A stretch of 64,000 nucleotides of DNA, taken from positions 29,855 through 93,854 of the forward strand of contig NZ_MUHD01000028.1 in NCBI RefSeq assembly GCF_002217395.1, in the 5' to 3' direction. The DNA comes from Flavobacterium plurextorum. Its GTDB lineage: Bacteria > Bacteroidota > Bacteroidia > Flavobacteriales > Flavobacteriaceae. Position 1 is the stretch's first letter. Every line of letters starts with the position of its first letter. Below, in pieces: positions 57,799 through 64,000 of the stretch. The position numbers were made by a program, and so were the translations under genes. Below the pieces are notes generated by a model. It was not told the origin of the DNA. It did no database searches and saw nothing but the letters and a program-made list of their open reading frames with translations.

Positions 57799-58455
57799 AT
57801 GTTAAAATTTTTGAAATTCCTAAATTTTATTCGAATAGAAATTTGTAATAATTTTAGAGGAAGGATGCAAGCTGTACAGTGGAGGCTAGATAATAAACAT
57901 AATTTCACTTCACTCTCCATAAATGTAAAAAAGCCCAAAATAATCAGAGTAGGAATGCATTCATACGGAGTGTTGAATGTTGAGTCCTTTGGAAATAAAG
58001 AGGAAGCATTATATATTGGTGATTTTGTTAGTATAGCTTCTAATGTATTATTTATTCTTGGAGGTAATCATCAAATAAATACTTTTACAACCTATCCGAT
58101 CAAGGCACATTTTGTTGAAAATTTTTCAGAGATTGATGCACAGACTAAGGGAGCTATAATACTCGAAGATGAAGTTTGGTTGGGAAGTAATGTAACTGTA
58201 ATGTCAGGAGTTAAAATTGGTAAAGGAGCAATAGTAGCAGCCGGAAGCGTGGTAACAAAAGATGTCGTGCCGTTTTCAATTGTTGGAGGTAATCCTGCCA
58301 AATTTATTAGATGGAGAATTCCTGAAGAATTAATTGCAGAACGTAGTAAAATTAATTTGTCAGATATAGGAATAGAGCCTATAAAGAAAAATATTGATGT
58401 GTTATATAAAACTTTGGATTTAGATGTAATAAATTCAATCAAAAAAATATTGTGA
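57799..58455 (+). CDS. Hexapeptide-repeat acetyltransferase (CatB/LpxA-like fold)
   Basis: A 218-residue protein with left-handed beta-helix repeats: YIGDFVSIASNVLFILGGNHQINTFTTYPIK, with His95 of GGNHQ as likely active-site base, and LEDEVWLGSNVTVMSGVKIGKGAIVAAGSVVTKDVVPFSIVGGNPAKFIRWR, the C-terminal signature of virginiamycin/chloramphenicol-acetyltransferase-like enzymes. Probably O-acetylates the polymer or a sugar. Overlaps the next glycosyltransferase gene by 4 bp. Confidence 0.88.
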   Translation: MLKFLKFLNFIRIEICNNFRGRMQAVQWRLDNKHNFTSLSINVKKPKIIRVGMHSYGVLNVESFGNKEEALYIGDFVSIASNVLFILGGNHQINTFTTYPIKAHFVENFSEIDAQTKGAIILEDEVWLGSNVTVMSGVKIGKGAIVAAGSVVTKDVVPFSIVGGNPAKFIRWRIPEELIAERSKINLSDIGIEPIKKNIDVLYKTLDLDVINSIKKIL

Positions 58456-59351
58456 TGCAGGTTTCTATAATTATAGTTAACTATAATACTCTTGAAATAA
58501 CAAACAATTGTATAAAATCTATAAAAGAGCATACTCAACATGTTGAATATGAGATTGTATTAGTAGATAATGGATCTTCAGATGGGTCAGTTAATTTTTT
58601 TTCGGATGTTGAGAATATAGTTTTTATTAAATCACCTATAAATTTAGGATTTGGTAGAGCGAACAATTTAGGATTTGAAAAAGCGCAGGGCGAGTTTTTA
58701 TTTTTATTGAATTCAGATACTTTACTTAAAGAAAATTCTATTAAAAAAATGCTTGATTTTTTTGTAAAAAAAGAAAAGCAGTTAAATATTGGAAGTCTTG
58801 GTTGTGTTTTAATAGATCAAGATGGTAATTTTAATGGAGATGGTAGCGTAATTCCTTCTTGTAAAACGGAGATAGATAATTACAAGCAAAATTTACCTGT
58901 TTTAAAATTTTTCTTAAAAAAAGATAAACCCGTAAGAACCTTTATTAATGAAGGTTATTATAAAATTGGATATGTAATTGGAGCCGATTTGATGATAAGA
59001 AAAACCTTATTTGCTGATTTAGGAGGATTTGATCCAATTTTTTTTATGTATTATGAAGAAAGTGATTTACAGTTAAGAATGAAAAAAAAAGGTTACGAAT
59101 CTTACATCTATTCTGAAACTCAAATTGTTCATTTGGAAGATGCTAGTGGTAAACAGATAAAAAAATATAGTAACAAGAAAAGAATAATAGCACATACAAG
59201 TAAAAATCTTTTTTTGAAGAAAAATGACTCTGATAATTTTAAGAAATATAAATTATGGGATAAATTTTTCATATGCCTGAGCAAATTTAGTAGAAATTAT
59301 TCTTTACAAGAAAAAAAAGAATTTGAATCTGAAATAAGAAAAACGTATTAA
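58452..59351 (+). CDS. Family 2 glycosyltransferase, WbbL/rhamnosyltransferase type
   Basis: A 299-residue GT2: VSIIIVNYNTLEITNNCIKSIKEH (3-26), VLVDNGSSDGSVNFF, NLGFGRANNLGFEKAQGEFLFLLNSDTLL (57-85), GADLMIRKTLFADLGGFDPIFFMYYEESDLQLRMKKKGY. The NxDT and EESDLQLR motifs are characteristic of the WbbL-like rhamnosyltransferases, but no dTDP-rhamnose genes beyond rfbB are in the window, so donor is open. Confidence 0.88.
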   Translation: MMQVSIIIVNYNTLEITNNCIKSIKEHTQHVEYEIVLVDNGSSDGSVNFFSDVENIVFIKSPINLGFGRANNLGFEKAQGEFLFLLNSDTLLKENSIKKMLDFFVKKEKQLNIGSLGCVLIDQDGNFNGDGSVIPSCKTEIDNYKQNLPVLKFFLKKDKPVRTFINEGYYKIGYVIGADLMIRKTLFADLGGFDPIFFMYYEESDLQLRMKKKGYESYIYSETQIVHLEDASGKQIKKYSNKKRIIAHTSKNLFLKKNDSDNFKKYKLWDKFFICLSKFSRNYSLQEKKEFESEIRKTY

Positions 59352-59352
59352 A

Positions 59353-60345
59353 ATGAAGATTGCAATATTAGGGAGTAAAGACTATGATAGTTTAGAATTT
59401 CATGTTAATGATTCGCTGACTTTTTTAGGACATGATGTTTTTCATATTGATATTAAAGATTTATTTAAAATTCCCTACAGATTCAATTATTGGGGGATGA
59501 AACTTTTTCCGAGCTACGATAAATACAGCTTTGATAAAATAGCCAAAGCGATTGTTGAACAAACTCCCGATTTAGTTATTTGTACATATCGTTTTATACA
59601 TCCAGATTGTATTAATTATATTAAAAGAAATTTAAAAGATACAAAAGTAATCCACATCAACCCTGATCAGCTAACAACATTAGAACATCAACAGATTTTT
59701 GCGTCACCTTATGATGCTTATTTTACAAAAGATCCATTCATGGTAGACTTTATGAAAAATAAGATGAATCTAAATACCATTTATTTGCCGGAAGCATTCA
59801 ATCCAAGAGTTCATAAAACAATTGACATTGATAGGTCTGAATTGGAGCGTAAAATAGATATTGATGTTGTATGTTTTGGTACCATGTATCCATATAGAGC
59901 AAAAATGGTAAGTGAATTGATTAAGAATGGAATTGAGGTTACATTATTCGGAACACCAGATAAAAGATTTCCTAAAAAAGAAATTGTAGGAAACTTTAAA
60001 AATGAATTTATCACAGGATCTCGCAAAGCAGAAGTGCTTTTAGGCTCAAAAATTGTTTTTAATAATTTTCATTATGGAGAAGTTCAATCTGCAAATGTCA
60101 AATTTTTTGAAATTGCTGGTATTGGAGGTTTTCAGGTATGTGATTATAAGCAAACACTGCCAGAGTATTCAAAAATTGATGTTGAAAAATTCACTTTTAA
60201 GTCAATAAATGAAGCTTGCGATTTAATTAAGCATTACATCGATAAACCAGAATTGAGATATCAACTAGCAAATGAACAAAGAGAACATTTTCACAATAAC
60301 CATACATACGAGCATAGGATTAACCAAATTTTTCAAAATTTGTAA
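59353..60345 (+). CDS. CgeB-like glycosyltransferase
   Basis: A 330-residue protein of the CgeB/DUF3880 type GT-B group (MKIAILGSKDYDSLEFHVNDSLTFLGHDVFHIDIKDL; HINPDQLTTLEHQQIFASPYDAYFTKDPFMVDFM; EAFNPRVHKT; FFEIAGIGGFQVCDY). The C-terminal glycosyltransferase-like segment includes FEIAGIGGF in place of the more common E(x7)E of GT4. Role inferred as sugar transfer within the repeat unit. It starts 1 bp after the preceding stop. Confidence 0.75.
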   Translation: MKIAILGSKDYDSLEFHVNDSLTFLGHDVFHIDIKDLFKIPYRFNYWGMKLFPSYDKYSFDKIAKAIVEQTPDLVICTYRFIHPDCINYIKRNLKDTKVIHINPDQLTTLEHQQIFASPYDAYFTKDPFMVDFMKNKMNLNTIYLPEAFNPRVHKTIDIDRSELERKIDIDVVCFGTMYPYRAKMVSELIKNGIEVTLFGTPDKRFPKKEIVGNFKNEFITGSRKAEVLLGSKIVFNNFHYGEVQSANVKFFEIAGIGGFQVCDYKQTLPEYSKIDVEKFTFKSINEACDLIKHYIDKPELRYQLANEQREHFHNNHTYEHRINQIFQNL

Positions 60346-60366
60346 TCTAAATTTATTAATAAATGA

Positions 60367-61449
60367 ATGGGGACTGATAAAAAAGAAATAAAAATAACAT
60401 ATTTAGGATATAATAATATGTACAAACATAAGCGAGGGGTTGAAAATGTAATTGACATTCAATCTCAAGCTTATGCAGGATCCTTTCATTATTATATTCA
60501 TTGGGATACAAGGACAAAGGTTTATCGTTATAATAACCTTCTATGTATAGCTGTAAAAAAAGACGCCATTGCGTGGATATTAGTATTGAATAGTGTTCTC
60601 AGTAAAATAAAGAAAAGAGACAAACAAATTTTGATTCATTCTCATAACCCATTAATGAGTATTGTGAGCAAATTTCAAACAGACTTATTTACAGTACATG
60701 ATGGGCTTTATTATCTAGCTAAATCAGTAAAACATAAATTTAAAGATGTGTTTTATGTTTTAGAAAACTTTATGTATAAAAGAAGTAAAATGATTCATTT
60801 TATTTCAAATTATTCAAAGTCGCAAAGCTTATTCCCTTTAAAATCAAAAAAATTTGTTGTTATACCTAACACAAGTCATTATGAATGTATGGCTTTAGAA
60901 TACTTGCAATCAAAAGAGAATATTGATTCATTTTTTAATGAAGGTAAATTTAAAATCTTTATAGTTAGAAGTATTGAAGAGAGAGCAAGAATTGATTTAA
61001 TATTAGAAACTGCTTTAGCATTAGTAGATGAAAATGTAGAAATAATAATTGGCGGAAAAGGGCCTTTATTAAACTATTATAAACAAAAAATAGAAGAATT
61101 GGAGCTCACAAACATTCAACTTTTAGGATATGTGAGTGATGAAAAACTGTTAATGTTATATAGTCAATGTGATTTAGTTGTTATGCCAGCAGAATTTGGA
61201 GAAGGATTTGGTTTGCCAATGATAGAAGGATATTTATTTGATAAGCCTGTTATTGCATCTAATAAATGTGCAATACCAGAATTTATTTTTTCAGATGCTT
61301 ATCTGTTTGAAAACAATGTTGAGTCTCTCTTGCAAAAAATAAAATTTGTTAAGAATGGCGAAAAAGAAAATTATAAAGACTACTATGAAAGAAGATTTTC
61401 AAATAAAATAAATGCTGAGGAGATGGTAAAATTGTATAATTCTCTTTAA
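60367..61449 (+). CDS. Family 4 glycosyltransferase
   Basis: A 360-residue GT-B enzyme: IIIGGKGPLLNYYKQKIEELELTNIQLLGYVSDEKLLMLYSQCDLVVMPAEFGEGFGLPMIEGYLFDKPVIAS at ~222-295, with the E(x7)E-type donor-binding motif EFGEGFGLPMIE. The N-terminal acceptor domain is divergent (NNMYKHKRGVENVIDIQSQ). Start ATG at 60367; another ATG at 60363 is out of frame. Donor unknown. Confidence 0.9.
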   Translation: MGTDKKEIKITYLGYNNMYKHKRGVENVIDIQSQAYAGSFHYYIHWDTRTKVYRYNNLLCIAVKKDAIAWILVLNSVLSKIKKRDKQILIHSHNPLMSIVSKFQTDLFTVHDGLYYLAKSVKHKFKDVFYVLENFMYKRSKMIHFISNYSKSQSLFPLKSKKFVVIPNTSHYECMALEYLQSKENIDSFFNEGKFKIFIVRSIEERARIDLILETALALVDENVEIIIGGKGPLLNYYKQKIEELELTNIQLLGYVSDEKLLMLYSQCDLVVMPAEFGEGFGLPMIEGYLFDKPVIASNKCAIPEFIFSDAYLFENNVESLLQKIKFVKNGEKENYKDYYERRFSNKINAEEMVKLYNSL

Positions 61450-61450
61450 C

Positions 61451-62560
61451 ATGATAGTTTATATAATCACTTTTTTATTATTCTTAATATTTGGTTACCT
61501 TGATTTTTGCGTTGATTTGAATGTAAAAAAGAAGAATCTCTTATACGGAATTTTATTCTTAATACTTGTAATTCAAGTAGGATTAAGATGGGAAACTGGA
61601 ACTGATTGGATTGTATACAGAGATAATTTTGAGAATACTACATCTATTCAAATGGTTTTATTGGGAGTCTTAGATGGTTTTGAAATCGGATATGGTCTCT
61701 TTGTCTACCTAATAAGAGATTTTACAGACAATTATGCTGTTTTTCTTTTTGTCCATGCTGTCATATATTATCTTCTTATTTTAAAGGCAAATAAGCAGTT
61801 AAGTCCATATCCCATTATCTCTTTGCTAATTTTCTATGCTGGAACTATGGGAGTTCTTGGATCTAACAGGCAATTAATGGCATTAGCAATTTGTTTGTTT
61901 TCGTTGCAGTATGTTTTTATTAATAAAAAGCCATTCTATTTTTTTTTGTTAGTGGCTTTTGCATCACTTTTTCATACTACAGCAATTATTTTTGTTGTTT
62001 ACTATTTTCTGGATAGAGATTTTAAAAAATATCAAATTATACTAGTCTTAGGATTATCATTTATTATTGGGAAAACAGCATTACCGAGCTTAATGTTCTC
62101 TAGTTTTGGAAGCATGTTGGGAGGAACAGCCGCAATGAAAGCAGAAATTTATTCGAATACGGATAAAATACCAGATGCTAGTTTGAGTTTGATTGGACTC
62201 ATCAGAAGAATAATTTATTTTGCACTGTTCCTGTATAATTATGATAAGTTAACCAGGAAAATTAAATCTTATAGATTATTGTTTAATGGTTTTGCATTTG
62301 GGCTGGCCTTTTATTTCTTATTTGCTGACACGCTTATAATTTTAGTAAATAGAGGTAGTTTGTACTTTAATATCATGGAATCCTTTTTACTTACAAGTCA
62401 ATTACTTTTATTTGTTCCAAAAGATAGAGGATACGTGTTATTTTTTATTTCCTTATATTCTATTTTACTTTTTTATCAGTCAATTTCGGCATATGATGAC
62501 TTATTTATTCCTTATGAAGGAATATTTATTAATACTGATCTACATAGAGAGATGCATTAA
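61451..62560 (+). CDS. EpsG-family Wzy-type polysaccharide polymerase
   Basis: A 369-residue membrane protein with about ten hydrophobic segments and the EpsG-family hallmark LRWETGTDWIVYRDNFEN (~45-62), GSNRQLMALAICLFSLQY and FHTTAIIFVVYYFL. It would polymerise flipped repeat units on the periplasmic side. It begins 1 bp after the preceding stop. Assignment rests on topology and the GTDWxxY motif. Confidence 0.88.
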   Translation: MIVYIITFLLFLIFGYLDFCVDLNVKKKNLLYGILFLILVIQVGLRWETGTDWIVYRDNFENTTSIQMVLLGVLDGFEIGYGLFVYLIRDFTDNYAVFLFVHAVIYYLLILKANKQLSPYPIISLLIFYAGTMGVLGSNRQLMALAICLFSLQYVFINKKPFYFFLLVAFASLFHTTAIIFVVYYFLDRDFKKYQIILVLGLSFIIGKTALPSLMFSSFGSMLGGTAAMKAEIYSNTDKIPDASLSLIGLIRRIIYFALFLYNYDKLTRKIKSYRLLFNGFAFGLAFYFLFADTLIILVNRGSLYFNIMESFLLTSQLLLFVPKDRGYVLFFISLYSILLFYQSISAYDDLFIPYEGIFINTDLHREMH

Positions 62561-62579
62561 TGCATTCAAAATTTGATTT

Positions 62580-63593
62580 ATGGTACTTATAGACGGAATA
62601 TACATTCATAATGGAGGAGGACGAATTTTATTAGAATATTTAATTCAGGAACTTGAGCAGGCAAATATTACAGTTTTCTATTTAATTGATAGTCGAATTA
62701 AAGAAGGTCTTTTTCAAATTAAAGAAAGTAATAGAATGATATATTGCGAGTCATCCTTATCAGAGCGATTTCTATTTTACAAAAAAAACAAAAGTAAGTT
62801 TACAAAAGTTTTCGTGTTAGGAAATGTGCCTCCACCGATAAAAGTAAATGCTATCGTTTTTACTTATTTTCATAATTCGATTTTCTTTAATGTACCTAAA
62901 GAATTTCCTTTTATAGAAAAAGTAAAATATAAACTAAAGGTCTTTTTAATAAATTTTCTTAAAAAGAACACAAATTATTGGTTGCTTCAATCAGACACTC
63001 TGAAAGAGCAGTTTATTCATAAATTTAGACAAAAAGAAAAAACTATTGTTTTACCATTTTATCCACCGTTGAGGTTGAAAAATGAAATGGAAGATAAACT
63101 GAAGCAATTAAATACCTATTTGTATGTAAGTAATGCACAGGAAAATAAAAATCATTTAAGACTTATTGAAGGATTTTGCAAGTTTTATGACAAACATCAT
63201 AAAGGGAAATTAATATTAACAGTTAGTGAAAAGTACAGCGATATCTTTGGTTTAATTCAGGAAAAAATAACTAATAATTATCCGATAGAAAATTTAGGAT
63301 TTATTGAAAGAGAGAAATTAATAGAAATTTATCAGAAATCCGAGTATGTTATTTTTCCTTCTTTAGCAGAAAGCTTTGGATTAGGGATTATTGAAGGAAT
63401 TGAGTTAGGATGTAACGTAATAGCATCTGATTTGCCTTATACATATGCAGTATGTGAACCATCAATCGTTTTTGATCCAGACGATATAAATTCAATTTTT
63501 TTGGCTCTAGAGGTAAGCTTGCAAACCTCGGTTCCAAAATCAAAACTAAAAACCTATAATCAAATTGATCAGTTGATTAGTATGTTAAATTAG
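62580..63593 (+). CDS. Family 4 glycosyltransferase
   Basis: A 337-residue GT-B enzyme. The N-terminus VLIDGIYIHNGGGRILLEYLIQEL has the Gly-rich acceptor-side loop; the C-terminal half has YLYVSNAQENKNHLRLIEGFCKFY and YQKSEYVIFPSLAESFGLGIIEGIELGCNVIASDLPY, including the E(x7)E motif ESFGLGIIE. Donor unknown. Nineteen bases after the polymerase gene. Confidence 0.9.
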   Translation: MVLIDGIYIHNGGGRILLEYLIQELEQANITVFYLIDSRIKEGLFQIKESNRMIYCESSLSERFLFYKKNKSKFTKVFVLGNVPPPIKVNAIVFTYFHNSIFFNVPKEFPFIEKVKYKLKVFLINFLKKNTNYWLLQSDTLKEQFIHKFRQKEKTIVLPFYPPLRLKNEMEDKLKQLNTYLYVSNAQENKNHLRLIEGFCKFYDKHHKGKLILTVSEKYSDIFGLIQEKITNNYPIENLGFIEREKLIEIYQKSEYVIFPSLAESFGLGIIEGIELGCNVIASDLPYTYAVCEPSIVFDPDDINSIFLALEVSLQTSVPKSKLKTYNQIDQLISMLN

Positions 63594-63623
63594 ATTTAAA
63601 GCACAGAAAAAGTAAGAGATTTT

Positions 63624-64000
63624 ATGAAGAGAGTCAAAATTTTAGTAGCTACTTATAATGGGGAAAAATATATTTCAGAGCAATTACAATCTATTTTAAA
63701 TCAGAAAGATGTTGATTTAGACATTCTTATAAGTGACGATGGAAGCACTGATAATACATTACAAGTTATAGGGAACGATTTTCCAAATTTAAGTACTGAA
63801 ATAAATATTCCTGGTAGTGGTTCAGCTGCAAAAAATTTTTTAAATATGGTTAGTAATCTAAATTTTACAGAAAATTTTGATTATGTAGCTTTTTCTGATC
63901 AGGATGATATTTGGTTACCAGAAAAAATGAAAAATGCTGTTGAGAAGCTATACACTGAGCAAGCAAGCATGTATTGCTCTAATTTAACAAAATGGGATAC
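63624..64000 (+). CDS. Family 2 glycosyltransferase, truncated by the right edge
   Basis: From the ATG at 63624 the frame is open to the last base (125 codons and 2 nt). It reads MKRVKILVATYNGEKYISEQ, then ISDDGSTDNT and AFSDQDDIWLPEKM: the nucleotide-binding and DxD-type motifs of a GT2 enzyme of the rhamnosyltransferase-like group. Its place 30 bp after a GT4 gene shows that the polysaccharide locus continues beyond the window. Confidence 0.9.
   Translation, partial: MKRVKILVATYNGEKYISEQLQSILNQKDVDLDILISDDGSTDNTLQVIGNDFPNLSTEINIPGSGSAAKNFLNMVSNLNFTENFDYVAFSDQDDIWLPEKMKNAVEKLYTEQASMYCSNLTKWD

Overview
The window reads as an AT-rich Flavobacteriaceae chromosome, most likely Flavobacterium. 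The grounds are a SusC/SusD pair with acidic residues after the lipoprotein cysteine, promoters of the Bacteroidetes type (TTG or TTTG, 19-20 bp, TAnnTTTG), weak or absent Shine-Dalgarno sequences, a str/S10/spc/alpha ribosomal block without tuf, and a UpxY-type NusG paralogue in a polysaccharide locus. No rRNA, tRNA, insertion sequence, prophage or CRISPR array was seen.

Layout. 1-5707 (minus): a nutrient-uptake operon in the order SusC, SusD, DUF5011-like lipoprotein, lipid-binding-type lipoprotein, the last running off the left edge. 6147-7844 (minus): an Omp85/BamA-like outer-membrane protein with a TTG start. 8027-25452 (plus): rpsL-rpsG-fusA-rpsJ, a strong terminator and a ~400 bp gap, then rplC through rplQ with secY, infA, rpmJ and rpoA embedded. 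Three RNA hairpins interrupt or precede parts of this block (before rplC, rpsH and rpsD) and a fourth lies before rplQ; two coincide with fresh promoters. 25694-33657: housekeeping genes carA, eno, gltA, two guanidino-group hydrolases (arginine deiminase-like and ctlX), a convergent marC-family gene, a CoA-binding protein and recR.

33728-64000 (plus, open at the right edge): a large exopolysaccharide or O-antigen locus. Its first part (wza-like, wzc, UDP-GlcNAc 4-epimerase-like, UDP-glucose dehydrogenase, UpxY-like antiterminator) ends in a 21-bp perfect terminator. A consensus promoter and a leader with an ops-like element then start the second part: UDP-HexNAc dehydrogenase, TagD-like nucleotidyltransferase, manC, rfbB, a second export/chain-length pair, two FdtA-like ketoisomerases, a GNAT protein, a five-gene acyl module (ACP, SDR, AMP-dependent ligase, LuxE-like, LuxC-like), a DegT aminotransferase, hexapeptide acyltransferases, Wzx flippase, EpsG-type Wzy polymerase and six glycosyltransferases.

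How it fits together (inference). The enzymes point to a Wzx/Wzy-assembled polymer built from UDP-GlcA, UDP-GalNAcA or a relative, GDP-mannose or a derivative, and a dTDP-3-amino-3,6-dideoxyhexose. The acyl module probably makes an unusual acyl group for the amino sugar. rmlA and the initiating sugar-phosphate transferase are not in the window. The acyl module and the antiterminator/terminator/leader arrangement are the parts most worth following up.
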